A stretch of DNA of 51,982 bases from Gnetum montanum (GCA_015680685.1 MNCI01001040.1:48411-100392); one strand, 5' to 3'; positions 1 through 12,099 are shown, counted from the first letter of the stretch. Translations and numbers: made by a program. Notes: generated by a model from the sequence alone, not told the origin.

Positions 1-330
1 TCTGCACTTTATTACAGAAAAAGTAACTAGAGCTACTCTATCATAAGCTAGAGAGATATCTACAATTGATACACCATTTTCTTTTGACTCTAGATAAACC
101 CTCATGCCAACATTCCCAATTGCAATGTCATTATCCCTTGATTTTCAAAACATTCAATTTAGCAACATTTTCATTTCTATTCCAACTTCATGGTTAATTA
201 ACTGTTGCAGAATTCTTTACAAGAAAGAACATAATCCTCCTTGAACAGTTTTAGTTCATTAGGATTCTGTACCTCACCATTTGCAAATAAGTCCACCTGT
301 TCCATGAAATGGTAAAAATGTGCCAACAAA
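1..330. other. Unassigned left edge
   Basis: I see no convincing coding region, LTR end or RNA gene here. The stretch lies 3' of element A gag-protease (which reads on the minus strand), so it may be the 3' noncoding end of that element or a flanking repeat. The open frames overlapping 198-599 owe their length to the 27-bp tandem array next door and are not credible genes. Confidence 0.4.
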
Positions 331-465
331 GGCCATTTCGGGCCTTTGCTTGTTTTAGGCCATTTCGGGCCTTTGCTAGTTTTAGGCCATTTTGGGCCTT
401 CGCTAGTTTTAGGCCATTTTGGGCCTTTGCTAGTTTTAGGCCATTTTGAGCCTTTGCTAATTTTA
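331..465 (-). repeat. 27-bp tandem array, five units (3' region of element A)
   Basis: Five head-to-tail copies of a 27-bp unit beginning ggccattt start at 331, 358, 385, 412 and 439, with few differences between units. Because 27 is a multiple of three, every frame is a 9-residue repeat, which explains the spurious open frames. Two degenerate units of the same kind lie at about 6308-6370 in element B, also 3' of gag-protease. Variable 3'-UTR tandem arrays are known for Tat-lineage retrotransposons; assignment to element A is inferred from position. Confidence 0.8.
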
Positions 466-649
466 GAAAAGGGTAAGAGTAAGGAAGACAACTGGTGGAA
501 GCGTAAAGATAAGCATAAGTGTAATGAGAATAGCTGGCAAGCGTAAATAGAATAGCTGGTAGAAAAGTGCACATAGACTGCATGATAGTTAGATAGCACA
601 GGTTATCTGCTAACTCTGTAGTTTTTTCTTAATTTCTTTCATCTTTAGT

Positions 650-1239
650 GACGCGTAAGGACAGGGAGATTTATGACTCTGTTCCTTTACGCCATAATCT
701 TCCTCTTGGAATGGTAGTTCGGCCCAAGTTAGGCTGTCATCAGCCACTTTTTTGGCTTGTTCAAGTGTTTGGACAGGGGATTAGTCTTTGGGAATTTTGA
801 TTTCTAAACCCTATTCTATTTCTACGTTATGGATAGCTTGAGGGATCATTTCGTCACCGTGGATGAGCACTTCCCCTCCCGCATAGGGTAGATGGATCTC
901 CTAATGGATAGGTGATGAAACTACCCTCAGTTAAGCTAACCAAGACCTCCCTAGGATTAAGTTGAATCCAGGCATCTCCTCGACGATAATAAGCATTGCG
1001 TCTATGGAGAATTAATCCCCTACCACAAATTTGAGGTGCACCATCCCCTTGACTTGCACTTGTGCCTCATTGAACGACTTCAGACACGACGTTGTTGTAG
1101 GACTAATCTGATCGATCAGGCCTAGTTTATCCACTATGGGATATGGGATGACATTAGTGGCCGCCCTGTCTTCTACATGTACTCTCCAGATTTGGTGTTG
1201 GCCAACCCAAATGGTGATGAACATGGACGCCATTATCAC
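650..1239 (-). pseudogene. Element A: decayed retroviral-type aspartic protease
   Basis: The minus-strand translation shows the Tat-type protease core: IWRVHVEDRAATNVIPYPIV, then a KLGLIDQI segment, and after a stop GFNLILGRSWLA at about 960-910, the usual ILGRxWL motif. The catalytic triplet, DDG in sister element B, reads EDR here, so the enzyme would be dead even without the in-frame stops. An acidic linker follows toward 650 and ends in two stops. No reverse transcriptase follows; the sequence goes directly into the 27-bp array. Homology to elements B and D is clear at protein level. The boundary at 650 is approximate. Confidence 0.8.
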
Positions 1240-1519
1240 CTAACCCTTTTCTGGGTCATCCTTAATGGATTTGTCATGAAAGGTCAATAGGGTAGGCCCA
1301 GGTTTTTCAGCGGTGAGGGAAAGCATAATGGAATGAATTTCTTCTTCATCCACTAGCAGGTTCTCATCCATGGGTATGGACGTTAGCATACGAACCATGG
1401 CCTCATGATGTTTCTGGGATGTCATGAGTAAGTCATAAAGGCTCAATGTTGTATTTTTTTTCTTTAGAGCATGTTTGACTTGTGTAAAGGTCATCGAAGA
1501 GATCCCACCCACGATCTAG

Positions 1520-4275
1520 CTATTTGTCACCCTTTTCCTCTTGCATTTTTCCTAAGAGGCAAATTTCTCAGGGAAGAGTGGTATCTAGTCGAGGACTATG
1601 TTTTATTTGGCTAGGAGGAGATGGTCATGTTTGTGTAACTTTGTTCTTTTTAGGAAGTGGGGTTAAGGGCTCAGAAGCGAGGGGTTTAGGCTTGGGAAAC
1701 CCCAGCGTAAGATGGTCCTTGGCCGTATCAGTTGTCATACCCCCTTCTCCATTTCTGTTAAGTTGGGATTGGGGGGTTAACTTGGAGATTTGTCCCTGCA
1801 TAGGAGGGGTAGTTGATGGTTTTGGCACCCTGATGACAAAGGGTGCGTTAGGCATAGGCGCGGGCTAGGTCACGGCTTTACAAACAGTGGGCTGTCGAGC
1901 AGTGGTCTGAGAAGGGACTCAGAGGACAAAAGGTTTCCTTGGAGCACCACTCGTTGATGATGATGGACCCACTATTTGGGGTGAGCAAGGGGGTACTCGC
2001 AATACAAAGGGTTGCTTCAGCTATGCCTAACAATTTCCCTCTACACCTACCACGTTGATAGTGTACCCTATGTTATTTGCATTTAACGGGTCTCGGTACA
2101 CATGCATGGCTTGGTTTTCTAGGCATGCTGGACTACTGCTATCTAAGATCAGGTTACCTTGATTGATCAGACATTGAATGTCATCCTTCAATGCCTAGCA
2201 ATAATCCATGTCATGACCACACAATTGATGGTATTCACAAAACTGGTCCAGCCTGAAGTTCTTGGGGACTGGTGGTTCGTTAGGTTGGGCCAAGGAGGGG
2301 TTCTTGAGCACCTCACAATGGTGCCTGTGGTGTTTCAAATCTTCCTTAGACACTATCTTGTGTCGAATATGGCCAATTCCCAGTAATTACTTCAGGAGTT
2401 CAGAAGGCTTTATAGGTAGGGTCGCGTAATTTGAGCGATCCTTACACTCAAATTTAGGCCTCAGCTATGGAGGTGCTTCAGGGGCAGAAGGAGTTTTTTG
2501 ATTAGCATCATTTGAGCTAGTTGTTGGCTCAGCAGGCTCCGCAAGTGTTTTTTTGTTGTTGTTTTTCTTCTTAGCCCCTTTGGCAACTGCCACTACTGTC
2601 GTTGTCGTGGCTTTGCCTTTGTTCTTACCTTTGCTATGGGCATTTTTGTAGACCACATATGTGGGATCTTTGCTAGCCTCCGCCACATCTTGAATGCTCT
2701 TAGTCTAAGCAAAGGCTTGGCTAAGGGAGCAGGGAGTGAGGTAATATAGCTTAGACTTGATAAAGTCATTAACTGCCCCTTTGAAGATTGCCAATAGATG
2801 GGCCTCCGCAATGGGTTCGCAGATTTCATTCAAGGTAGCACTCCACCGCTATATAAAATTTTGAGCCAACTCGAGCAGGTCTTGCTTGACTCCCATGAGC
2901 TGGTCTAGCATGACCTTTGGCTTTAAGTTGTACTTGAAATGAGTCACAAACTGAGTTAATAGCTCTTCCAAAGTTGAAATGGAAGCACGTGAGAGTGCTC
3001 AATACTAGTCCAGAGCTTTACCCGTTAAGGACATAGCAAATTCACAAATGATAGTATGTGGTCATTGTTGCAATAGCAACAATTCTGATCTAAAAGTAAC
3101 TAAATGGGCGTTGGGATCACCTTCCCCATTCTATTTTGTAAAATGGGGGAGTGGCATCCCAGGAGGTAATGAAAAAATAGGCACTACCAGGCTAATAGGA
3201 TCATCATGGTAAAAATCCATGACTTGTATTATGTTAGAACCTGTAGCCTTGAGTTGTTTAACTTTCTCTGTAAGGATTTGAATAAGCTGGAAGGCTTGAT
3301 CCATACCCATAGATGGAGAGGTCATTTGTGGAATGACAGGAGGAGCTACGCTGGGTTGTGGAATAAGGGCAACCGCCATCAGTTGTACCATTGGATACGC
3401 TATTTGTGTGGCCAGGTGCATAGACAATGACCTTGTAACAAGGTTTGGTACCTGCAGGACCTAGCTTTGATGAAGGGGGAGATGGGACATCTACGTAGGA
3501 TGCGTAACAAGAGGCATGTTTGGAACCCACCATGTTGTAGTAGTAGGCCCTATCGTGTGAGTCGGGATGAAGGTGGATGTTGTAGGTAATTGTGAAGTAG
3601 GTATCACGTGCACATGCAGTGGTATGGGTACATGTGCACGATGAGATGGATTAGGTAATTGCACCTGCTAAGGTATGATTTGTGATGGACCTTCACCCAA
3701 AAGGATATTCAGAGAGAGGAAATGCAGGTGCAATGAGTGTGGGACTCGATTAGTATGAGATAATGCTAGGGGCATGGTGACCATGAACAACGGATTTACA
3801 TGGGACGTCGTGGAGGGAGGGGCCATGGTGAAATTAGCCTGACTGCCTCCCTCAGAGTGGGAGTCTAGATCATCTTGCCCATCATGAAGCATTTCATCAC
3901 AAAAAAACTCCTCTCATTATTCTATCGATGTCTTAGCCATCAGCATTTGCTCTAGAATCCACTTTTGTTAATTTATCAAGGGTATGGTGGTGTTATGTGA
4001 AGGAATAAATTCCCTTCCATTGTGGTACATGAACTTGTATTCTCATTTTTCTTCAAGTTCTTGTGGATACATGGTCAAGTTTGCTACTAGTTTAGCATAA
4101 GGAAATTGTATTGTTCCCTATGCTGATTGTGTCCCTCAGGCTCTTTATTTTCAAGCCTGAGGAAGCAGCGTGGTCGCACCAGACTAATTGGCAGCTCGAC
4201 CACAGGAGGTGTAACTTGCATGGTCCAAGGGTTCTCGAGGTTGGCAGTGTCAATAGCGGTAGTTGATGTAGTCAT
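1520..4275 (-). pseudogene. Element A: decayed Tat-type gag
   Basis: Reading leftward from about 4275, fragments of one gag chain can be followed. First comes a Pro-rich N-terminal part, then VMDFYHDDPISLVVP and NGEGDPNAHLVTF (about 3230-3100). Next is the capsid-like core with SLTGKALD and LAIFKGAVNDFIKSKLYYL (about 3030-2740), then a Lys-rich stretch (2686-2465). A zinc-knuckle-like CEYHQLCGHDMDYC follows near 2240-2190, and last a linker with PFVIRVP-like repeats (about 2020-1625). Stops and frame changes interrupt it throughout. Gag would form the particle that packages element RNA. Elements B, C and D carry the same domains in the same order. Confidence 0.8.
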
Positions 4276-4506
4276 TCTCTACATGGTTGGAAAGTAATGA
4301 TGATAAGGATAAAGATCGCAAGGGCAAAGGAAAAATAATGTAATAATCAAGGCTTTCTATCTTGTAGGATTCCAAAGGAATCGTCAAAGTGACCGATCTG
4401 CACCACACAATCTCGTAAACAACCTCGAAGGTATTACATTTACATTGATTGAAAATGGGTACAGACAGCTTACAAGACTACCCGTAAAGTATGGATCGAA
4501 TATGAA

Positions 4507-4525
4507 GGCCCTCCTTCTAGTGCCA
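4507..4525 (-). promoter_or_regulatory. Element A primer binding site (putative)
   Basis: On the minus strand TGGCACTAGAAGGAGGGCC lies 6 bases after the end of the 5' LTR. Near-identical sequences sit at the same place in B (10427-10445), C (16182-16200) and D (34306-34323). Position and conservation support a tRNA primer binding site. I did not identify the tRNA. Confidence 0.7.
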
Positions 4526-4531
4526 GAAAAC

Positions 4532-6002
4532 TATAACGATGGAAAACGTCAGTCGCTGGAAATACCAAGTAGGAATCCGTGTACACAGTTCCAACCCCAG
4601 ATCCGTGCGAGGACCATGCTGGAGAAGATGAATCTAAGGTTCCCTGAACAGTCTTGTCAATCAGACATGAACTTACTTAGTTAATAAAATTTTTGTGATA
4701 TTTGGATGACAAAATGACAATTTTTATGAGAAGATATAATACCGTTAACCTCGAAGGTAATTGAAAACGATGTAATCGATTTAAAACGATTTGCAAAATC
4801 TGTATAGATAGGACATAAGAGATCAAATTTATAAAGCAAGCAATCCCAAGATCTGGGATTTAACTCATGAACAAAATATATTAGATACAATGATCACAGG
4901 TAGACTTTAGTTTAGGCGAAGCACGTGCCAACAACAAGAAAGCTATTTAAAGATAAAGTAAGCAAAGGTCGATCTACCTTGTTCTAGCCAATCTGGGTAC
5001 AAGGAGGTCAGACCTGAAGCAAAATATCCATTAATCGGCTATTTCTAATTAAGGATTCTTGCCAATCACCTCTGATGTTCTTATGATCGCTGATCCTCTT
5101 TTGCTCTCTTGTCAATTCTTTGCCAAAAGTTGTCTATGATTGCCAATGGAAGAAAATCGCTCACGAAGAAAATTTGTTAATCTCAGGAAAAAAATTTTCC
5201 AACCTTTTGATCTTTGTCAACTGGAATATTTATAAGGTTAGGGTCAGGAGAAAAATGTGGTTTGGATGATGCGTGTCTTGAACCTATAAGATGTCGTTGA
5301 CTTGATGCGTTTGTGTTTGAAGCTTGTGACGCCACACTGTATTACGCTCTATGGCATAATGCATCATAAACCACTCTTGTTGGAGCTTCGATGACAAACT
5401 ATTCTTTGATTATGCTGCATCGTGCTAGATTACGTTGCATCATGCTAGATTATGCTGCATAGCATAATTCAGCGTAAAATAGTGAATCTGCAAAAATTAA
5501 AGTGTTGTTGCCATGCTTCCTTTATTTCTGTTCAATTCTTCTGGGATTTATTATGCTACACTACGTAATGTAGTGTAATAGGCCCCTTATGCGAAAAAGA
5601 AAACTTGCTAAAATGTGTGGCATGCTGCAGATCGTTGCTTAAGCCTTGAGATTTTACTGGGTTGTCAAGGTTCCAAATTTTTTCCATCTCTATTATTGCA
5701 ATGGACTGCCTTCTGGCATTACACTACGTTATGTGATGTTACGCTATGTTGCGTAATGTAGCGTAATATGAAAAAAGTTAAGATTTGCATAACATAGAAA
5801 GCCTGCAAAGCTGAAAGCTTGCCATTGTGCACCCCTGGTCTTGTTCTGTCCTCTGGAGTTTATTACATTGCACTATGTAGTATGGAGGAATAGACCTTTA
5901 GTTGAAAAGAGAACTTGTTGGGCTGCGTCTTGTCGCAAATCTTTGCCTAAGTCACAAGATTTTGCTAAACCGTTGAGGCCTCGAAATTTTCATAGTGTTT
6001 CA
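4532..6002 (-). mobile_element. Element A 5' LTR
   Basis: In minus orientation it begins TGAAACACTATGAAAATTTC at 6002 and ends with GTTATA at 4532, next to the primer binding site. The start matches the LTR starts of B (11651), C (14518, 31818) and D (36015). A TATA box preceded by ACCCTAA lies at 5221-5245. The part right of that is full of short imperfect palindromes built on acgctacgtagcgt-like cores (about 5330-5880). Its right flank is the 3' array of element B, so A inserted into B. The left LTR is not visible in the window. Confidence 0.8.
5221..5245 (-). promoter_or_regulatory. Element A LTR core promoter (telobox + TATA)
   Basis: The minus strand reads GACCCTAACCTTATAAATA: a TATA box directly preceded by a telobox-like ACCCTAA. 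The same pairing occurs in the LTRs of B, C (both) and, degraded, D. Confidence 0.65.
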
Positions 6003-6440
6003 GTAGCGGACAGTGGATGTTGTGCTAGTTTAACACCATAACCCAAGGACAAGCTATTGTGCTAGTTTAGCATCATGACCCAAGGAGGATTTGTGCTAGT
6101 TTATAGTCATAACAAACTATTTGTGCCAGTTTATAGTCATAGCAAACTAGTGCTTACCTTGCTTATGTAAGGTGCAATGTTGCATGTGTACTCATATTGT
6201 GTGCCTATGAGATCCTACAAAACATCAACTAGAAAAATAACATCAAGTGGAAACTATTGTAAATAGAGTTGAAATGGATGAATGAAAGGAAAGAAATGCA
6301 AAAAGTGATAGTTTTAGACCATTTCGAGTCGTAGGCTAGTTTAAGGCCTTTTCGAGCCATGTATTTTTGTAGTTTTATGTTTTTCAAATGTAATGCATAA
6401 GCTAAGTGGCTAGTTGCATAAAAAAAGTAGAAATGCATAG
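6003..6440 (-). repeat. Element B 3'-UTR tandem arrays
   Basis: About four diverged units of roughly 30 bp containing gctagtttaNNNtcatgac (about 6026-6150) are the reverse complement of the 30-bp array 3' of integrase in element C (29815-30307). Two degenerate copies of the 27-bp element-A unit lie at about 6308-6370. The region therefore belongs to the 3' end of a minus-strand Tat element, and its nearest coding sequence is B gag-protease, with no pol between. The LTR of element A ends abruptly at 6002 inside this array. Confidence 0.7.
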
Positions 6441-6599
6441 ACAAAGTGAAGCTATGTGTAAACTAGGAAAGCAAGTGAAATGTAAATGCATGAAAAAATG
6501 CAACCCAAGAAAAAACTAAAAATTCATGGCCAATGGAGGCAAGGGGTGAGCTAGTGCTTAACTTGTTTTTGGCCAAGGAGAAGTCTTGATGATGTAGTC

Positions 6600-7200
6600 A
6601 CTTCCTAATTAGGTGTGGATTAGGGGATGTGCAAGGCCTAGGATCCTGTGGGAGGCTATTGGCTTCAACCACTCGTTCAGGTGTGTTAGCCTTAGGTGTT
6701 GCATTGGTTTCCATAGGTGTACCACCAAAGAACTCTTCTTCTAAAACTTGTGTCATGTCTATGTCATGGATAGTCTAAGAGGAAGCACTATCACCATGGA
6801 TGATAACTTGACCACCTTCATATGGAAGGTGGATTTCTTAGTGGATGGGAGAGGAGATGGCCCTTAGTTGGGCTAGCCAAGGCCTACCTAGAATCATGTT
6901 GAAACCTAGCATCTCTTCTATGATAGTAAAATTTGCACTAGTGGAGAATTGCTCTCCTACCACAAAGGCTAAGTTGACTATACCCTTGATTATGACACGT
7001 GGTTTTGGTTGGCCTGATTTCATCCACCAGACCTAGTTTGTTGATGACAAAGTATAGGACTACATTTGTTACTACACCATCATCGACATGTACTCTGCAA
7101 ATGGTACACTACCCAACACAAATGCTAATGGATAGTGGAGCTGTAGTGACCTCCCCTCATTTAAAGTTAACTTTGATTGCATCATTGTGAAAGGATAGAG
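6600..7200 (-). pseudogene. Element B: aspartic protease and linker, decayed
   Basis: Minus-strand translation gives VHVDDGVVTNVV and VINKLGLVDEI (about 7100-7020), then FVVGEQFSTSANFTIIEEML and GFNMILGRPWLAQL (about 6965-6860). These are the active-site strand and the ILGRxWL strand of a retroviral-type protease. The DDG triplet is intact here, unlike in A and D. After the PR domain a linker of about 80 residues runs toward 6600, then coding similarity stops. Single stops and a frame change mean it is not expressed as one chain. Confidence 0.8.
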
Positions 7201-7399
7201 ATGTTGAACCCAATTCTTATGGTGTAGGGGACAACATCATTGCATGGATGGATGCCTCATCTGTAGGGATGTCCTCCATAATAGGAATGGATGTCAAGAT
7301 TCAGGCTAGTGCTTGGTAGTGAGCAGATGTAGTCATGACCAGGTCGTACAAGCTCAATGTTGTATTCTTTTTCTTGAGGATTTGTTTTACTTGAGTTAG

Positions 7400-9999
7400 T
7401 GTAGATATGAAGTCCTTGTCATTCATCGTTGTGTTGGTATTGACTTCCTCCATGTGGCTTGAGAGACAAATCTCTCATGGAGGGGACTTGGGCTTGGTTC
7501 ACTTGGCCTGCTTGGTGGTAGGGACCCTAATGTTTGGTTGTTGCTTGCTAGCTATGGCTTCTACTTCGTCCATAGGGGTTTTGAGGCACTCATTCATCCT
7601 CTTGCATTACCATTTGGTAGGCCTACCTAGGTTACTAATGGGGTTAGCCCCTGAAGGAGGAGGGATTGAGATGTTACCCACTGTTGGGCTTCGGGTAGGT
7701 GAGGGGCCATCACATTGTGGCACCCTTATGATAAAGGGTGGCTTAGTAGTTGTTTTAGGAGTTGTTGTGCAACCAACTCATTATGGTACCTTGATAATGA
7801 AAGGTTGCTTAGTGGTTTTTTTTGCTACATCATTCTAATTTAACATCTTAGCGAATGATTATTATGGAACCTTGACCACAAAGGCTGTTGTGGGTGCCCG
7901 AGGTGGCACTTTAATAACAAAGGGAGGCCTCTTATTTGTGGAGGCCAAGGGGATCCTTGCCTTGCTGGGAGGCACATGGATCACAAAAGGTTGTTGCACA
8001 AGTTTGGGCTTGCAACCTATGCTAATGGAGTTTATGACATAGGAGGTATCATCTATATTGGATTGACTTTCCATGTCGATCATCAATTGGCCTCGTTCTA
8101 TCATTCTCTGTAGGTCATCCTACAAAGCATGATAGTTATCTATATTGTGACCAGCCAATTGATGGTAATGACAGTATTGGTCCAATTTAAAATGTTGTGG
8201 GACTAGGGGCTCACTTGGTACTGCTAATGTGGGGTTTCCTAGTATTTTTTGATACCTATCATGTTTTTGGCAGGTAATCACTAATACATGTTTGTGTTGG
8301 ATTTTCCCAGCTTTCAAGAGTTGCTCTAGTAGTTTAGAGGGTTCCATTGGTAGTGGTATATACTTTGAGTGGTCCTTGCACTGAAAGTTGGGCCTTAGGG
8401 TGGCCCCTTCTAATGTAGGTGAGTTGGCACTAGAGTTGGCAGTTTTGTTAGTTGGGATCTTAGGCTGCTTAGCTGTCGGGCCCCAATTGGTTACTTTTGT
8501 GCTTGTGGCCACTATTGCTACTATTGTGTTTTTCTTGTAAGCATGTTGATTTCTATAGGCCACATAAATTAGGTCATTTCTAGCTTGCGTTGCTTCCTCT
8601 ATGTCTTTTGTTTGGGTAAAGGCTTGGCTAAGAGACTTTAGAGCTAGATAATATCGTTTAGACTTGATGAAGTCATTGACTGCACCTTTGAAGATGGCTA
8701 GTAGATGTGTCTTTGCTCGGGTTTCATGCATTTCACTCAATGCAACATTCCAAAATTGGAGGAATTTTGGAATAGGTTCTAGAGGCCCCTACTTAACTTG
8801 CATGAGTTGGTCAAGGGTTGCTTTAGGATTTAGGTTGTACCTGAAGTGTATCACAAACTAGCTTATTAGATCCTCCAAAGTGGAGATTGAGGCCTTGGGT
8901 AGCATGTGATACCAGTCTAAGGCCTTGCCAGTGAGTGACATGGGGAATACGTGCATGATGGAATGTGGCCAAGCTTGCAGGAGTAGGCACTCGAATCAAA
9001 ATGTAACCAAGTGTGCATTGGGATCCCCTTCACCATTGTACTTGGTGAATTGGGGTAGCTTGACCCTAGTTGGGAGAGTTAGAGATGGTACCGTAGGACT
9101 TATGACATCATCTCTATAGAAGTCCACCACTTTGGTGGTGTCAAAGGAGGTATCCTTGAGTCGGTTGATCTCCTCCATCAAGCTTTGGATTAGCTAGAAT
9201 GCGTGATCCAAGCTTGGGGATGTGCCAACTGGTTGCATTGGCTAGGCTTGTGTCAGTTGCATAGCATAGGGTAGAATTATTGGTTGCCAATTTAACATCG
9301 TAGTAGATGGTTGTTTCCAGTTTAATGTCATAGTGGATAGGCATTGACAGTTTAATGTTGTAGTGGATGGTTGTTGCTAGTTTAACATCATAGTGGACAT
9401 TTGTTGATGTGTTGGTTGAGCGATGGATGCAGTGATCAAAGTAGGGCACACACAAGTGGGTTGGATGGACACCACAGATACTAATGAGATAGGTGGAATG
9501 TAGGATGCCCAAGTTTTTTGGGGCTAGGAGGTGGCCCCTACATGAGCATAGTATTGGTCAAATGCATTAGTTGCTTGTGAGGATGGCTGAAATGGCATGG
9601 TTACCATTTCAGAGAGGATGGATGGACTAAACTGAGGAGGGGTTGTACTAGGGAGCAATTGTTGGAAGATGGTGTAGGGATGTCTCTCATGTTTTAAGTA
9701 GGCCTCAAACTCATCTTCCTCCTTCTGTGAGGCTTCCTCATAAGTTTTTCTTGCATCCTGCTTGTTTGCATAGATGAGTTGGGATAACAACTGGTGGTAG
9801 GACTCCGTGAGTGGGATTATGTCAAATAAGGAGGGGTTGTACCCCCATCCATTCCAGTGGACTCTTTCATAGTCTTATTTTACCTCCAAATCAAGGTAAT
9901 CCATTAGTAGTCTTGCTTGGATTTTGGCACAAACAAAATTATATTGTTTATGGCTTAGTACAACATGCTTTGACTAGATTGTGGTATCAAACATGTTAG
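7400..9999 (-). pseudogene. Element B: Tat-type gag, the best preserved of the three minus copies
   Basis: Several long in-frame stretches remain. 9790-9524 is an acidic N-terminal part. 9181-8996 has VVDFYRDDVISPTVPSLTLP and ends in NGEGDPNAHLVTF. 8740-8120 has LAIFKGAVNDFIKSKRYYLA, a basic linker, and CHYHQLAGHNIDNYHAL, where the last Cys of the knuckle is replaced by Tyr. 8104-7862 carries repeats of the type PFVIKVPP. Together they follow the gag order of elements A and D. The 206-residue stretch 8740-8120 is the longest uninterrupted gag piece in the minus-strand copies. No function beyond retrotransposon particle formation is suggested. Confidence 0.82.
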
Positions 10000-10020
10000 A
10001 CATCAATGTGAAAGGTTGAT

Positions 10021-10426
10021 ATGGATTCATATTAACAGATCAGGTTGTGAGGGTTGTTGTTGGCATAAAATGGCTAACTTTGAAAAACTACAGAAAAATG
10101 ACTAAGTTTTTTAGTAGCAGGAAAATGACCAGAAAAAATGCTAAGTATGAAAATGTAGAAAAAATGACAAGTATGAAAACTGCTAAAATGGCCAACTCTA
10201 GTGCTACACTCGCTACACTAGAGCTTGCTATGCTCACTACACTAAAGTGTTTCATGCTCGCTATGCTACTATGTTGGGTGTACCTGCTACACTACTACAC
10301 TACACGTGACGTAGCTACTACACTGCTACATTATGGATGACACAGCCACTATGCTATGCAAGGTGTACCTGCTGCACTACTATGCTATGTGTGACGTAGC
10401 TTCTACGCTTCACGAGACATTATTCA
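10021..10426 (-). repeat. Element B leader with short tandem repeats
   Basis: Between the primer site and gag, about 10060-10200 holds irregular repeats of the form aaaaatgNctaa, 15-25 bp apart. About 10200-10420 holds repeats of tacactac/gctacgct type words. Equivalent leader arrays occur in C (about 16420-16560) and D (about 33885-34000). No start codon or ORF is convincing here. Confidence 0.55.
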
Positions 10427-10445
10427 GGTGCTCCTTCTAGTGCCA
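10427..10445 (-). promoter_or_regulatory. Element B primer binding site (putative)
   Basis: The minus strand reads TGGCACTAGAAGGAGCACC, five bases after the LTR end at 10451. It matches the site in element A except for two bases near its 3' side. Confidence 0.65.
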
Positions 10446-10450
10446 AAAAT

Positions 10451-11651
10451 TGTAACATCCAAAAATGTTAATGGCTAGAACACCGAGAGGTTATCGAGCA
10501 TACAACCTAACCCTGGATCATTGCGAGGGCCATGCTAGAGAAAATGAAAATGGGATGCCTTGAACAATCTTGTCAATCAAACAAGGACTTACATGGTGTT
10601 AAAACGACCATGTGCAAGAAGAGTTTATACTATGTTACATGTGGGCATCAGGTCTAGCTAAGCTAGAGTGTAGCAGGGTTTCCTGGCCTGAGAATAGAAA
10701 TGTGAATGTGAAAATGTGTATGAAAAAGTGAGAAAATATAAGTGTTATGCTAAATGCCAAAGAGAAATACTTGAGAAATGTAATAGAATTTGAGAACAAA
10801 AGTTCACAGCCCCAAAAGAGGAAGTGTAGCTAATTCATAAAGGGTCTCAAAAGGTATACAATGTATAGCAAGCATAGTGGGACTATAGTCCCAACCTCGA
10901 TGGTGTTAGGCTATGGAGTTTTGTGCTCACTGTGGTGAACTATGCTTGCCAAGTTGGTAGCCATGGTGTACTGTGCGATGTTCTATGGGGCTGTAGTTTA
11001 CCACGTGGTGTACTTGTGCCTCTCTGCTGATGTAGTGTGCTCTGGGTCTCGTTCTCCCATGGAGCTAAGTGCCAAATGCCAAATGGAAGCTCCAACTACC
11101 TTATTGGTGAGAAAATGAATTCCAACCTTCCTCCTTGAAAGAGGGCATAGGAGTATTTATAGGACTAGGGTTAGCCCAAAATGCAAATCAAGTGTCACAT
11201 GGCAGTGCAATGGGTTGGACCATGCTCATCCCATGTTACGTGCAGGACACAGGATGCTGGCTGCTACACTGGAGAAGATGCTATGCTACAATAGATAGGG
11301 TGCTACGCTATAGTAGACATGGGTGCTATGCTGCAGTAAACATGGGTCCTACACTGTAGTAGACAAGGGTTGCTACATTGTGCTAGCCTACGCAGCGTAA
11401 TAGGATACTAACCTACGCTATGTAGTGTAATTGGGTGCTACACTATAGTAGACATGGTGCTACGCTACGTAGCATGACAGGTGAATCTGTAGAAAGTGCC
11501 AACATTCTAATACTTAGAAAAATTTTTCAAATCTAGTAGTTGGAGTTGACTACACTCAACACTTGGAAAAATATGGGCAAAGTGCCACTATTTTGACACT
11601 TAGCCATATTTGTAGTCATGATGTCAAGACCCAAAATTTTGTGGTGTTTTA
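10451..11651 (-). mobile_element. Element B 5' LTR
   Basis: In minus orientation it starts TAAAACACCACAAAATTTTG at 11651 (the expected TG is TA) and ends GATGTTACA at 10451. A telobox-TATA promoter is at 11151-11178. It shares start, promoter and U5 blocks with A and D but is shorter. The right flank from 11652 is protease sequence of element D, so B inserted into D. The other LTR is not in the window, because element A interrupts B at 6002. Confidence 0.78.
11151..11178 (-). promoter_or_regulatory. Element B LTR core promoter (telobox + TATA)
   Basis: The minus strand reads CTAACCCTAGTCCTATAAATA, a telobox-like AACCCTAG followed within 4 bases by a TATA box, as in both C LTRs. Confidence 0.65.
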
Positions 11652-11893
11652 GTACCCTTAATGATGATGCATGACTTGCTAAAGAAATTTAGGCATGTGG
11701 TTTTTGTTGTCTTGATTTGATCTATAAGGCCTAACTTATCGATGATGGTGTATGGGATAACATTTTTTGCTACCCTATCATTGACATGAACCGTTTGAAT
11801 CTTACATTGCCTAACACATATGGTGATGAACATGGGGGCTATTATGACCTCATGCTTCTCAAGAACAATCTTAATTGCCTCATCATGAAACAT
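11652..11893 (-). pseudogene. Element D: protease fragment, cut by element B
   Basis: The minus-strand frame reads FITICVRQCKIQTVHVNDRV, then AKNVIPYTIIDKLGLIDQI and IIIKGT, homologous to the protease of A. The catalytic triplet reads NDR instead of DDG. Similarity stops at 11652 exactly where the LTR of B begins. The rest of D (linker, any pol, 3' LTR) must lie left of B, beyond element A and outside this window. Confidence 0.78.
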
Positions 11894-12099
11894 GAGGGAT
11901 GTGAAGCTCAGTTCCTATGGTACAAGAGGCAACATCACTATGTGGATGGAATTCTCATTTGTTGGGATGTATTCCATGAAATGAATAGAGGTCAACATTT
12001 GCACAAGCACTTCACAATGAGTAGATAAGGTCATAATTGGATCATACAGGGTCAATGTTATGTTCTTCTAATTTAGGGCTTGCTTAACTTGGGCTAATG

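Noticed and set aside
198-599. Open frames of 110-133 codons on the minus strand as a repetitive protein gene
   Set aside because: Their length comes from a 27-bp tandem array that is open in all frames; no homology or promoter supports a gene.
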